64,000 bases of DNA from Flavobacterium laiguense. GTDB taxonomy: Bacteria; Bacteroidota; Bacteroidia; Flavobacteriales; Flavobacteriaceae. A program made the position numbers and the translations under genes. Below are positions 54,382-63,216 of this stretch, in pieces. The DNA lies in the NCBI RefSeq assembly GCF_003097655.1, contig NZ_QCZH01000006.1, forward strand, positions 62,001 to 126,000, written 5' to 3'. Position 1 is the stretch's first letter, and each line of letters starts with the position of its first letter. The notes beneath the pieces are model-generated. The model was given only the letters and a program-made list of their open reading frames with translations. It was not told the origin of the DNA and ran no database searches.

Positions 54382-55626
54382 ATGATGATAAAACTTTTTA
54401 AAGAAAATATCCGAATTGCGTTTGGTTCTATCCGAACTCAATTACTACGAACGATACTTACAGTAATGATTATCGCTATTGGCATAACGGCTTTGGTTGG
54501 AATTTTAACCGTTGTATCTGCACTAGAAAACACGTTATCTTCTGATTTTGCTTCTATGGGAGCCAATACTTTTAATATCAATCAATACGAAAACAACTCT
54601 CGAAGACGTGGTGGTGGGGAACGCGAAATTATAAATCCTGTTATTTCCTACCCCGAAGCGGTCGCTTTCAAGAACAAATACAATTATCCGCTGACCGAAA
54701 CATCGCTTTCATTTACTGCAACCACTACTGCCGAAGTAAAATATGAAGCCGAAAAAACAGATCCCCAAATAAGTGTTTTGGGTGTAGATGAACATTTTTT
54801 GGTCAATTCGGGTCTTGAAACCAGTTCAGGTAGAAATTTCACCAATTTTGACATTAGCAACAATACATTCTCCTGTATTGTAGGTTCCGATTTTGAAAAA
54901 GGAATCCTAAAAGACGTAAATCCTATTGGAAAAACCATTTCGATTCGTGGTGCCAAGTTTAAAGTCATAGGTGTCCTAAAAGAAAAAGGGTCTACTTTTG
55001 GAAAAAGCCAAGATTTAAGGGTTTTTATTCCGATACAAGTAGCTCGTTCCTTGTTTACAACTCCCAACATTAACTACACCTTGAGCATCATGGTCGCAAA
55101 AAAAGAATTGCTGGATCAAGCCATTGACAATGCCAATAGCGTCATGCGCAGAGTTCGAAAATTAAGTCCGGTAAAAGACAATAATTTTGCCATAGTGAGA
55201 AGCGATGATTTGATTAATCGAATCCTTGGTATCACAAAATATTTAGGATTCGCCTCTTGGCTTATTGGCATTATCACTATTTTGGGTTCTTCTATTGCCT
55301 TGATGAATATCATGATTGTTTCGGTAACCGAACGCACTCGAGAAATTGGGGTTCGCAAAGCGTTGGGAGCCAAAAAAAGGACTATCGCTTTTCAGTTTTT
55401 TATAGAAACACTATTAATTGGACAACTAGGAGGTTTAGTCGGGATTATTTTCGGAATCTTAATTGGCTACGGAATATCAACTGCTATGGATTTTGTTTTT
55501 GTCATTCCGTGGCAAGCCATTATGGCGGCTTTTGTAACCAGTTTTATCGTAGCTCTTGTTTCTGGCTTGTATCCTGCCGTAAAATCCGCAAATCTGGATC
55601 CTATTGAAGCTTTGCGCTACGAGTAG
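54382..55626 (+). CDS. MacB/FtsX-type ABC transporter permease
   Basis: The 414-residue permease has one N-terminal helix (about 20-45), a large periplasmic MacB-PCD domain (about 46-280) and three C-terminal helices in an FtsX domain (about 288-410; RTREIGVRKALGAKKR between helices). No ATPase gene is adjacent, so it must use a subunit encoded elsewhere. Likely exports a lipid, peptide or drug. The repeat element precedes it. Confidence 0.87.
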   Translation: MMIKLFKENIRIAFGSIRTQLLRTILTVMIIAIGITALVGILTVVSALENTLSSDFASMGANTFNINQYENNSRRRGGGEREIINPVISYPEAVAFKNKYNYPLTETSLSFTATTTAEVKYEAEKTDPQISVLGVDEHFLVNSGLETSSGRNFTNFDISNNTFSCIVGSDFEKGILKDVNPIGKTISIRGAKFKVIGVLKEKGSTFGKSQDLRVFIPIQVARSLFTTPNINYTLSIMVAKKELLDQAIDNANSVMRRVRKLSPVKDNNFAIVRSDDLINRILGITKYLGFASWLIGIITILGSSIALMNIMIVSVTERTREIGVRKALGAKKRTIAFQFFIETLLIGQLGGLVGIIFGILIGYGISTAMDFVFVIPWQAIMAAFVTSFIVALVSGLYPAVKSANLDPIEALRYE

Positions 55627-55641
55627 ATTTCAGTTTTCAAC

Positions 55642-55804
55642 GTCATTGCGAGGAACAAAGCAATCACACTAAGTATTTACCAAAACAATTTGGGCGTGAC
55701 CACATTAAGAAAATGGGCTACTAACCACACGTGCTAGTTGCCCATTTCCTTAATGCGGTCGGGTCATCCGCGTTACAAGGTAACTTGCTTCTACCCCTCA
55801 CGCG
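55642..55804. repeat. Structured intergenic repeat (GGGCGTGAC ... CCTCACGCG)
   Basis: A leading word GTCATTGCGAGGAACAAAGCAATC (55642-55665, written in pieces) precedes a three-way-junction-like element (55690-55804). Closing stem GCGTGA/TCACGC, a long hairpin (about 55701-55718 with 55739-55757) and a small GTTAC-AAG-GTAAC hairpin (55772-55784). It resembles a widespread flavobacterial repeat as I remember it. Confidence 0.7.
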
Positions 55805-55829
55805 CATTACGTAAAACGAAAACTGAATA

Positions 55830-56687
55830 TTACAAATGAAGACCTTTCATCATCCTATCATTCCCATAAATATCTTTCCTAAGTTCTATATTCTTAAAAT
55901 CCATTTTTTGAAGTAATTCAACCATTTCTTTTCCTAAATACTGATTGATTTCAAAATACAATTGTCCTGAATTAGAAAGGTTTTTTTGAGCCAATTCGGC
56001 TATTTTTCTATAAAAAATCAAGGCATCATGATCCTCCACAAAAAGAGCCAAATGAGGCTCATTATCCAGAACATTTTTCTTGATTTCCTCTTTTTCGAGA
56101 TTCCGAACATAGGGCGGATTTGAAACAATAATATCGAAATCTTTTCCTAAATCTAGAGTTTCAAGAATATTTTGTTCAATAAACGTAACGGTTACTTCAT
56201 TGTGAACCGCATTTTTTTTGGCGGTTGCCAAAGCTTTTTCAGAAACATCAATCGCAAAAACATGCGTATTCGGAAGGTTCTTTGCCAACGAAATAGCGAT
56301 GCATCCACTTCCTGTCCCGATGTCTAAAATTTTTAAATTTTTAGAAGGTTCGCTTTTTTGATTGTTAGATATAATCCAATCTACCAACTCCTCAGTTTCG
56401 GGTCTTGGAATCAAAACATTTTCATTGACCTCAAAATCCAGTCCATAAAAACTCGTTTTCCCTAACAAATACTGAATCGGAATTTCCAATTTTAATTGTT
56501 CCAAAATCGAATTCCAAACCTTGATTGCTGATGCCGACAAAACCAAATCAGGCTGCAAAGCCAAATCAATTCTTTTCAATTGCTGCTTTTCTTCCAATAT
56601 CAAATAGAAAAAACTCTCCGCTTCGCCTTCGCCATACATCGAAGTAAGTTCTTGAATGAATTGAGTTCTGTATTCTTTTATTTTCAT
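55830..56687 (-). CDS. prmC: Release factor glutamine N5-methyltransferase PrmC
   Basis: A 285-residue class I methyltransferase that methylates the GGQ glutamine of release factors RF1/RF2. SAM-binding ILDIGTGSGCIAISLAKN and the catalytic NPPYV motif are clear; the N-terminal helical domain (about 1-95) ends with LIPRPETEELVDWI. It ends just past the structured repeat, which may also be its 3' region. Confidence 0.95.
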   Translation of the reverse strand: MKIKEYRTQFIQELTSMYGEGEAESFFYLILEEKQQLKRIDLALQPDLVLSASAIKVWNSILEQLKLEIPIQYLLGKTSFYGLDFEVNENVLIPRPETEELVDWIISNNQKSEPSKNLKILDIGTGSGCIAISLAKNLPNTHVFAIDVSEKALATAKKNAVHNEVTVTFIEQNILETLDLGKDFDIIVSNPPYVRNLEKEEIKKNVLDNEPHLALFVEDHDALIFYRKIAELAQKNLSNSGQLYFEINQYLGKEMVELLQKMDFKNIELRKDIYGNDRMMKGLHL

Positions 56688-56774
56688 GTTTTATTCTAAA
56701 TTGGAGTAGTTTTTATTTTTTTTAGCTTTCGTTCATAAATCTGAAATCAAATATCGTTAATCAAAAATCTAAAA

Positions 56775-57260
56775 TCATAGCACTTTAAGCATCCAAACTG
56801 GACAACTCGTATGCCCTGTACTTCCCATTGGAGCACAAATGTATTCGAAACCTACTTTTTTATACAGCTTTTGAGCATCGAGCATAAAAGGCATCGTTTC
56901 AAGATAACATTTTTCGAAACCAAAATCCCTCGCACTTTGCAAACATTGCTCCATCATTTGACTTCCAATTCCCTTTCCACGGGTTTCTGGAAGAAAATAC
57001 ATTTTTTGCAATTCGCAATACATTTCGGCTTCGTTTGCCAGTGGCGCCACTCCTGCCCCGCCAATAATACGACCTTCACTTTCCACTACAAAATAAGCCG
57101 ATCGTGGTTTATTGTATTCCTCAAACATCAAATCAAGATAAGGATCTTCATAAGCCGTTCCAACTTTCGGAATATTCAATTCATCAAAAACGGATCGTAT
57201 CAATTGAGCAACCGACTGATTGTCTTCTTCCTGTATTTTTCTAATAATCCAATTATCCAT
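56775..57260 (-). CDS. GNAT-family N-acetyltransferase
   Basis: A 161-residue GNAT. RKIQEEDNQSVAQLIRSVF opens the fold, GRIIGGAGVAPL and ELQKMYFLPETRGKGIGSQM give the acetyl-CoA pyrophosphate loop (RGKGIG). ATG 57260 is used because the earlier 23 residues of the longer frame lie upstream of the first strand and include the promoter region. Substrate unknown. Confidence 0.88.
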   Translation of the reverse strand: MDNWIIRKIQEEDNQSVAQLIRSVFDELNIPKVGTAYEDPYLDLMFEEYNKPRSAYFVVESEGRIIGGAGVAPLANEAEMYCELQKMYFLPETRGKGIGSQMMEQCLQSARDFGFEKCYLETMPFMLDAQKLYKKVGFEYICAPMGSTGHTSCPVWMLKVL

Positions 57261-57367
57261 GACGTATTTTATTATTAATTCTGAAAACAAAAATAGAGAT
57301 TGTAAATGGTAAAACATCCTAAGTTTCAAAACTAATCCCGAAGCTTCGGGACTAAATTCAAAATTAC

Positions 57368-57375
57368 TACTTTTG
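57368..57375 (+). promoter_or_regulatory. ribD -7 box
   Basis: TACTTTTG only about 4 nt before the GTG start and 25 nt before an in-frame ATG, which decides between a leaderless and a conventional start. Confidence 0.6.
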
Positions 57376-57379
57376 CATA

Positions 57380-58423
57380 GTGAAAATACATGAAAAATAC
57401 ATGAGCCGTTGCATAGCCTTAGCCAAAAACGGACTAGGAACCACCTACCCCAATCCCATGGTTGGGAGCGTTATTGTTTATGATGGCAAAATCATAGGTG
57501 AAGGTTGGCATAAAAAAGCGGGAGAACCCCATGCCGAGGTCAATGCTGTAAATTCGGTACAAGATAAATCGTTACTGAAAAAAGCGACTATTTATGTGAG
57601 CCTGGAACCGTGTAGCCATTTTGGAAAAACACCTCCTTGCTGCGATTTGATTATAAAAAATAAAATTCCGAATGTCGTTATTGGCACTGTTGATCCCAAC
57701 GTAAAAGTGGCGGGAAATGGCATTAAAAAACTAATCGAAGCAGGAATTCATGTTACTATTGGTGTTCTTGAAGACGAATGCAACGAACTCAACAGACGTT
57801 TTTTTATTTTTCATCAAAAGAAAAGACCTTATATTATATTAAAATGGGCTCAAAGCCCAGACGGATTTATTGCCCCTCTTGAAAAATCTGAAAAAAAACC
57901 CGTTTGGATTACCAATGCCTATTCCAGACAATTGGTTCACAAATGGCGAACCGAGGAACAAGCCATTCTCGTGGGAACGCAAACTGTTATTGAAGACAAC
58001 CCAAAACTGAATGCGAGAGATTGGCACGGTAACAACCCCGTCCGATTAGTATTAGATCAAAACAATCGCATCCCGGAAGAAAATGCTGTTTTTGATAATC
58101 AAATTAAAACTATTGTATTTACCAAATCAACAAATGCAGTCAACAAAGAAAACACTATCTTTGAAGTAATTGATTTTAAACAAAATATAGCGACCCAAAT
58201 CGCACAAGTCTTATTCCAACATCAAATTCAATCGGTTATTATTGAAGGTGGCCTTCAAACGCTGCAGACCTTTATCGATGCCAATCTTTGGGATGAAGCT
58301 CGCATATTTATTGGGAAATTGACGTTTGGCAATGGAACAAAAGCCCCTCAAATTTCAAAATCAATCTACGAAAAAAACGCAATCGGCGACGATGAACTTA
58401 TAATAGCTAGAAACCATGATTAA
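57380..58423 (+). CDS. ribD: Bifunctional pyrimidine deaminase/reductase RibD
   Basis: The 347-residue enzyme performs the second and third steps of riboflavin synthesis. The deaminase half (about 1-145) has zinc motifs GEPHAEVNAV and PCSHFGKTPPC. The reductase half (about 150-347) has WAQSPDGFIAP and IIEGGLQTLQTF. The frame begins at GTG 57380, which retains the typical HEKYMSRCIALAKNG helix; ATG 57401 is an alternative. It overlaps the HAD gene downstream by 8 bp. Confidence 0.93.
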   Translation: MKIHEKYMSRCIALAKNGLGTTYPNPMVGSVIVYDGKIIGEGWHKKAGEPHAEVNAVNSVQDKSLLKKATIYVSLEPCSHFGKTPPCCDLIIKNKIPNVVIGTVDPNVKVAGNGIKKLIEAGIHVTIGVLEDECNELNRRFFIFHQKKRPYIILKWAQSPDGFIAPLEKSEKKPVWITNAYSRQLVHKWRTEEQAILVGTQTVIEDNPKLNARDWHGNNPVRLVLDQNNRIPEENAVFDNQIKTIVFTKSTNAVNKENTIFEVIDFKQNIATQIAQVLFQHQIQSVIIEGGLQTLQTFIDANLWDEARIFIGKLTFGNGTKAPQISKSIYEKNAIGDDELIIARNHD

Positions 58424-59021
58424 CACTATTATTTTTGACTTTGGAGATGTATTCATCAACTTAGACAAGCAAGCCACTATGGATGGCTTAAAAAATCTTG
58501 GGATATCCCATTGGAATGAAGACTTAGACCAACTGAATTTATACTATGAAGTAGGGGCTATTTCTGGAGAAGATTTTTTATCCGGAATTCAAAAACATAC
58601 CGCTAATGCATCCATCGAAGACATTTCGAAAGCTTGGAATGCCATACTACTAGACTTCCCATTGTATCGATTGGAGTTTCTTCAAATGCTTTCCAAAAAA
58701 TACCGATTGTTTTTATTAAGCAATACCGATGCTATTCACATTGAAACTTTCGAACAAAAATTCGGAATTTCTTTTTATAGCTCTTTTTATCAATGCTTTG
58801 AAAAAATTTATTTCTCTTATGAAATTGGAATGAGAAAACCCAATCCTGAAACGTACAACTTTGTACTCGATCAAAACGGACTTCAAGCCAAGCAAACCTT
58901 ATTTGTAGATGATAAAAAAGAAAATACCGATGCTGCATCAGTGCTTGGTTTTCAAGTATGGAATCTACAAGTAGGAAAAGAAGACGTCGTTGATTTGTTT
59001 GATAAAAAAATAATACAATAA
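58416..59021 (+). CDS. HAD-family phosphatase overlapping ribD
   Basis: A 201-residue HAD hydrolase. Motif I is IFDFGDVFINLD, motif II LFLLSNTD, and motifs III/IV are RKPNPETY and LFVDDKKENTDAA. The cap domain lies at about 15-85. Length and motifs resemble YihX/YigB proteins. The 8-bp overlap with ribD makes the pyrimidine phosphatase step of riboflavin synthesis an attractive guess. Other sugar phosphatase roles cannot be excluded. Confidence 0.85.
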   Translation: MINTIIFDFGDVFINLDKQATMDGLKNLGISHWNEDLDQLNLYYEVGAISGEDFLSGIQKHTANASIEDISKAWNAILLDFPLYRLEFLQMLSKKYRLFLLSNTDAIHIETFEQKFGISFYSSFYQCFEKIYFSYEIGMRKPNPETYNFVLDQNGLQAKQTLFVDDKKENTDAASVLGFQVWNLQVGKEDVVDLFDKKIIQ

Positions 59022-59158
59022 CAATGGCAAAATTCAATTTCAATGGCAATAAAAACAAATACAACTACAACGCTTTAAAAAATTAAAACAAATTAAATTG
59101 AATCTTGAAATTGATTTTTGAAATTGCCATTGAGATTGAGATTGATTTTTTGCCATTG
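59022..59158. repeat. 137-bp element with CAATGGCAAAA terminal inverted repeats
   Basis: Starts CAATGGCAAAAT (59022-59033) and ends TTTTTTGCCATTG (59146-59158), with further TTCAATTTCAATGGC versus GCCATTGAGATTGAGA pairing inside. It spans nearly the whole gap between the HAD and YigZ-like genes and begins right after the HAD stop. Confidence 0.75.
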
Positions 59159-59162
59159 AAAA

Positions 59163-59786
59163 ATGAAAGACACTTACAATACCATTGCACTTCCCTCTGA
59201 AGAAACCCTTTTCAAAGAAAAAAACAGTAAATTCTTCGGTTATGCTTTTCCAATTGAATCGGAGGAAGAAGTAAAACCCATTATCGAGACCTTAAAAAAG
59301 CAACACCCTAACGCTGGTCATTTCTGCTATGCCTATCAAATAGGTACCGAAACCATTCAATACAGAGCTAATGATGACGGAGAACCTAGCAATACAGCAG
59401 GAGCTCCAATTTATGGTCAAATACAATCCTTTGGACTTACCAATGTTCTTGCTGTGGTTGTTCGAATATTTGGTGGCGTAAAGCTAGGAGTTGGCGGACT
59501 AATTTCGGCGTACAAAACATCTGCACAAATTACTTTGGAATCGTGTGAGATTATCGAAAAAACAATTGACGTTCATTTCCAAATTTCGTTTGACTATAAA
59601 AACATGAACAAAGTCATGAGGGTGATCAAAGAAAAAAAATTGGATATTGTTTCCCAAGAAATGGAAATAAATGAAGACACCGATTTACCTATTGGCAAAA
59701 TTGCAATAAAAACCAGGAAAAAAAATGCCGAAATAGTGTTCGACATTTTTAAATCTTTGTTTGAAATTGACATAATAAAACTATAA
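59163..59786 (+). CDS. YigZ/IMPACT-family protein
   Basis: A 207-residue protein. The IMPACT domain (about 15-125) shows SKFFGYAFPIESEEEV, HFCYAYQIG, DDGEPSNTAGAPIYG and VVVRIFGGVKLGVGGL. A smaller ferredoxin-like domain (about 140-205) follows. The molecular role is not established in bacteria, although eukaryotic IMPACT binds the translation regulator GCN1. The gene ends about 30 bp from the convergent thioesterase. Confidence 0.88.
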   Translation: MKDTYNTIALPSEETLFKEKNSKFFGYAFPIESEEEVKPIIETLKKQHPNAGHFCYAYQIGTETIQYRANDDGEPSNTAGAPIYGQIQSFGLTNVLAVVVRIFGGVKLGVGGLISAYKTSAQITLESCEIIEKTIDVHFQISFDYKNMNKVMRVIKEKKLDIVSQEMEINEDTDLPIGKIAIKTRKKNAEIVFDIFKSLFEIDIIKL

Positions 59787-59816
59787 ATTCTCATTAAAAA
59801 GAACTCCTTTTGACAA

Positions 59817-60221
59817 TTATTCAAAAGTTTTTAGTAGTTCCAAAATGTAATCTGGAGGTGCTGTTGGTCTGCCAGTTTTTAAGGATACAAAAACCAACAT
59901 AAATTGGGCAGTTGTTAATAACTCCTTTGCTTCGTTGTAAATTGCACAATCAAATTCAATCTTCACGGACGTCTGACTTTTAAAAACCGTGTGTACCGTC
60001 AACAACTCATCATACACCGCCGATTTTTTATAATTGATATTCATATTCACAATCGGCAAAGCAATACCGCTCTCTTCCATCTTTTTATATGAAATCCCTT
60101 TGTTTCTGAGCCATTCAACCCTTCCTATCTCGAAATAGGGTATGTAATTTCCATGATAAACAACCCCCATTTGGTCTGTTTCTGAGTAACGAACACGAAC
60201 TTGAATTTGATGATCTTTCAT
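59817..60221 (-). CDS. YbgC/FadM-type acyl-CoA thioesterase
   Basis: A 134-residue hotdog protein. VRYSETDQMGVVYHGNYIPYFEIGRVEWLR holds the catalytic aspartate/tyrosine-histidine segment (split as YSETDQMGVVYHGNY and FEIGRVEWLR). LPIVNMNINYKKSAVYDELLT follows. It hydrolyses acyl-CoA esters in the cytoplasm. It is divergent from dnaA and shares the 185-bp region with it. Confidence 0.9.
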   Translation of the reverse strand: MKDHQIQVRVRYSETDQMGVVYHGNYIPYFEIGRVEWLRNKGISYKKMEESGIALPIVNMNINYKKSAVYDELLTVHTVFKSQTSVKIEFDCAIYNEAKELLTTAQFMLVFVSLKTGRPTAPPDYILELLKTFE

Positions 60222-60406
60222 TAATTATGTCTTAAAATTTAAAATTTAAAAAAGCGCCTTACAACAATATTTCCAAAAATTATAACCTAAATTATTTTTT
60301 TTTACAGATAATTGTTCACATATTTGTTATCCCGAAAAAAGAATAATATTTAGATTCTTTTAATAAGATAATAAGTACCCAAATAAGAAATAATTTAACT
60401 AGATAT
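60222..60406. other. dnaA upstream region, possible but unproven origin
   Basis: 185 bp, AT-rich. One near-match to a DnaA box (TTGTTCACA, 60312-60320) was found; no cluster of boxes or 13-mer repeats is visible. It must hold the dnaA promoter. An imperfect -7 box (CATATTTG) overlaps the box-like word. Confidence 0.4.
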
Positions 60407-61834
60407 ATGAACAAAACTGCACAATCAGTATGGGAAAACTGTCTGTCCTTCATAAAGGACAACATTCAAGATCAGGCTTACAAAACTTGGTTCGAGCCTA
60501 TCAAATCAGTTGAACTTACCGATAATGCATTATACATTCAAGTACCTAGTAAATTTTTCTACGAATGGTTAGAAGAACACTATGTAAAATTACTAAAAGT
60601 GGCCTTAACTAAAGAACTTGGCAAAAACGCAAAGTTACTCTATAAAATCAAAATGGAAAACACTTATGGCAATAAACAACCGTTTACGGAACAATTGCCA
60701 AGTGCCAATAGAGCTCCAATGAAAGCTCAAGAGGTAGATGCTCCTTTTAAAAACCTAAATCCAGAATTAAAAAACCCATTTATCATTCCTGGGATTCGTA
60801 ATTTAAAAATCGAATCACAATTGAATGCAAACTATAGTTTTGATAATTTTCTTGAAGGAGACTCTAACAGATTAGCCCGATCTGCTGGTATGGCTGTTGC
60901 CAACAAACCAGGAGGTACATCTTTTAATCCGTTATTGATTTTCGGAGGTGTTGGATTGGGAAAAACACACTTAGCCCACGCTATTGGTGTTGAAATCAAA
61001 GATAAATATCCAGAAAAAACCGTTCTATATATTTCGGCCGAAATTTTTACCCAACAATATATTGACTCGGTTAAGAAAAATAACAGAAACGACTTTATTC
61101 ATTTCTACCAATTAATAGATGTTTTAATCATTGATGATGTTCAATTCCTATCTGGAAAATCAGGAACGCAAGATGTGTTTTTTCACATTTTCAATTACTT
61201 GCACCAAAACGGAAAACAGGTAATCTTGACTTCAGACAAGGCTCCAGTTGACATGCAAGATATTGAGCAACGTTTATTATCTCGTTTCAAATGGGGATTG
61301 TCTGCCGAGTTGCACCAACCCGATTATGAAACTAGAATTTCTATCTTAAAGAATATCCTATATCGTGATGGAGTTGAAATTCCAAACGAAATCATAGAAT
61401 ACGTAGCTCGTAACATCAAATCGAATGTTCGTGAACTTGAAGGCGCAATTATTTCTTTGATCGCACAATCTTCTTTCAACAAAAAAGAAGTGACTATTGA
61501 ACTGGCCAAAAGTGTCGTAGAGAAATTTGTGAAAAATGTAAAAAGAGAAATCTCTATCGATTACATTCAAAAAATTGTTTCCGATTATTTCCAATTGGAT
61601 TTAGAAACGCTACAATCCAAAACAAGAAAAAGACACGTTGTACAAGCTAGACAACTGGCTATGTTTTTTGCTAAGAAATTCACTAAAGCCTCTTTGGCTA
61701 ATATTGGTTCACAAATAGGAGACCGTGATCACGCAACCGTTTTACACGCCTGCAAAACAGTAGACAATTTAGTAGCAACCGACAAACAATTTAAAAAATA
61801 CGTCGAGGATATTAATTCTAAATTAACGCTATAA
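60407..61834 (+). CDS. dnaA: Chromosomal replication initiator DnaA
   Basis: The 475-residue initiator has an N-terminal domain (about 1-70; WENCLSFIKDNIQDQAYKTWFEPI) and a linker with YSFDNFLEGDSNRLARSA. The AAA+ core has Walker A GGVGLGKTH (about 181-189) and Walker B VLIIDDVQFLSGK. The DNA-binding domain carries the signature GDRDHATVLHACKTV. The AAA+ and C-terminal domains are complete. It binds DnaA boxes at oriC. Confidence 0.97.
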   Translation: MNKTAQSVWENCLSFIKDNIQDQAYKTWFEPIKSVELTDNALYIQVPSKFFYEWLEEHYVKLLKVALTKELGKNAKLLYKIKMENTYGNKQPFTEQLPSANRAPMKAQEVDAPFKNLNPELKNPFIIPGIRNLKIESQLNANYSFDNFLEGDSNRLARSAGMAVANKPGGTSFNPLLIFGGVGLGKTHLAHAIGVEIKDKYPEKTVLYISAEIFTQQYIDSVKKNNRNDFIHFYQLIDVLIIDDVQFLSGKSGTQDVFFHIFNYLHQNGKQVILTSDKAPVDMQDIEQRLLSRFKWGLSAELHQPDYETRISILKNILYRDGVEIPNEIIEYVARNIKSNVRELEGAIISLIAQSSFNKKEVTIELAKSVVEKFVKNVKREISIDYIQKIVSDYFQLDLETLQSKTRKRHVVQARQLAMFFAKKFTKASLANIGSQIGDRDHATVLHACKTVDNLVATDKQFKKYVEDINSKLTL

Positions 61835-61841
61835 ACGCAGT

Positions 61842-62309
61842 ATGCCTGTCAAAATTTTAATGGTCTGTTTGGGTAATATTTGTCGTTCGCCTTTGGCCGA
61901 AGGCATATTAGCCTCTAAACTTCCAAAAGAAAAATTTCTTGTAGATTCAGCAGGAACCGGTTCTTGGCACATTGGTCGCGCTCCGGACAGTCGTTCTATT
62001 GCCACCGCCAAAAAAAATGGTTTAAACATTGCCAATCAAAAAGGACGACAATTTGCAACATCAGATTTTGATGCTTTCGATTACATCTTTGTAATGGACA
62101 ACAATAATTATAGCAATGTAATTGATCTGGCCAAAAACGAAATGCAAAAAAACAAAGTGCAACTCATTTTGAACGAAATCTTCCCAAACGAAAATGTAGA
62201 CGTCCCAGATCCTTACTACGGTATGGAAAATGGTTTTAACATAGTCTACAAAATGCTCGACGAAGCTTGCGAAGTCATTGCCCACAAGTTGATTGCCAAA
62301 CATTCCTAA
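61842..62309 (+). CDS. Low-molecular-weight protein tyrosine phosphatase
   Basis: A 155-residue phosphatase. The P-loop VCLGNICRSP gives C9 and R15, and DVPDPYYG supplies the catalytic aspartate. Such enzymes dephosphorylate tyrosine or arginine residues on proteins, often of envelope-polysaccharide systems. It starts 7 bp after the dnaA stop, so it is probably on the same transcript. Confidence 0.93.
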   Translation: MPVKILMVCLGNICRSPLAEGILASKLPKEKFLVDSAGTGSWHIGRAPDSRSIATAKKNGLNIANQKGRQFATSDFDAFDYIFVMDNNNYSNVIDLAKNEMQKNKVQLILNEIFPNENVDVPDPYYGMENGFNIVYKMLDEACEVIAHKLIAKHS

Positions 62310-62328
62310 GAAAACTAAATAAGTTTTT

Positions 62329-62336
62329 TATCTTTG
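62329..62336 (+). promoter_or_regulatory. -7 box of the RsmI-like gene
   Basis: TATCTTTG 85 nt before ATG 62421, just after the phosphatase stop. Confidence 0.6.
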
Positions 62337-62420
62337 CCCGCAACGGTAAATACACTAGCCAGAAACCATTATTTAGAAGGCTAGAAAATATCTTATTTCT
62401 AAAAATCAAAAGTCACAACT

Positions 62421-63143
62421 ATGAAACCAGCACCTCTTTTTGGAAAACTATATTTAATCCCAACCACCATGGGTGATTGCGACCCAATGGATGTTTTACC
62501 ACAAACCATTAAAAGATGCGTTGAGCTGATTGATTATTATGTGGTCGAGAATGACAAAACGGCTCGAAAATCCATCAAACTGACCAATCCAGAGAAAAAA
62601 CAATCCGAATTAAAGCTTTTTGTTCTCAATAAATACACCGAACCCAAAGACCACCAAGAGTTTATCAAACCTCTTTTGGAAGGCAAAAGCATGGGACTCA
62701 TGAGCGAAGCCGGATGTCCGGGAGTAGCCGATCCAGGTGCTGCAATTGTAAAACTAGCCCATGACAAAGGCATCCAAGTGATACCACTTGTTGGACCTTC
62801 CTCTATATTATTGGCTATGATGGCCTCAGGAATGAACGGTCAAAGTTTCACTTTCAATGGGTACTTACCTATAGATAAAGGAGAAAAGAAAACCGCTCTT
62901 AAAAACCTAGAAAAATTATCTTTAGACAAAAATCAATCCCAGATTTTTATAGAAACACCTTATAGAAACAACAAAATGTTGGAAGATATTCTACAAGCCA
63001 TCAATCCAGAAACCTACCTCTGCATTGCCACAGACATCACACTTCCAACAGAATACATAAAAACAAAAAGAGCCTCAGCCTGGAAAAAAGAAACCGTCGA
63101 TCTACACAATCGTCCTACTATTTTTATCATTCATAAAATGTAA
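62421..63143 (+). CDS. RsmI-like SAM-dependent methyltransferase (tetrapyrrole methylase fold)
   Basis: The 240-residue protein has a tetrapyrrole-methylase fold. KLYLIPTTMGD opens it, MSEAGCPGVADPGAA and LVGPSSILLAMMASG are the SAM-binding loops, and IFIETPYRNNKMLEDI is the RsmI signature. RsmI 2'-O-methylates C1402 of 16S rRNA. The N-terminal segment differs from E. coli RsmI, as in other Bacteroidota members, so the target is inferred. Confidence 0.85.
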   Translation: MKPAPLFGKLYLIPTTMGDCDPMDVLPQTIKRCVELIDYYVVENDKTARKSIKLTNPEKKQSELKLFVLNKYTEPKDHQEFIKPLLEGKSMGLMSEAGCPGVADPGAAIVKLAHDKGIQVIPLVGPSSILLAMMASGMNGQSFTFNGYLPIDKGEKKTALKNLEKLSLDKNQSQIFIETPYRNNKMLEDILQAINPETYLCIATDITLPTEYIKTKRASAWKKETVDLHNRPTIFIIHKM

Positions 63144-63174
63144 GTTCGTTATTTTTTTCTCAAATAAAACAACT

Positions 63175-63216
63175 CGTCAATTAGGATAAAACTGTACTTT
63201 TATATTCTAATTGACG
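63175..63216 (+). terminator. Hairpin between rsmI-like gene and aminotransferase
   Basis: A 10-bp stem (cgtcaattag, 63175-63184 / ctaattgacg, 63207-63216), 22-nt loop, then ATTTTTCTTT ending at the next ATG. The loop includes a TACTTTTA word that could be the next gene's -7 box. Confidence 0.6.
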
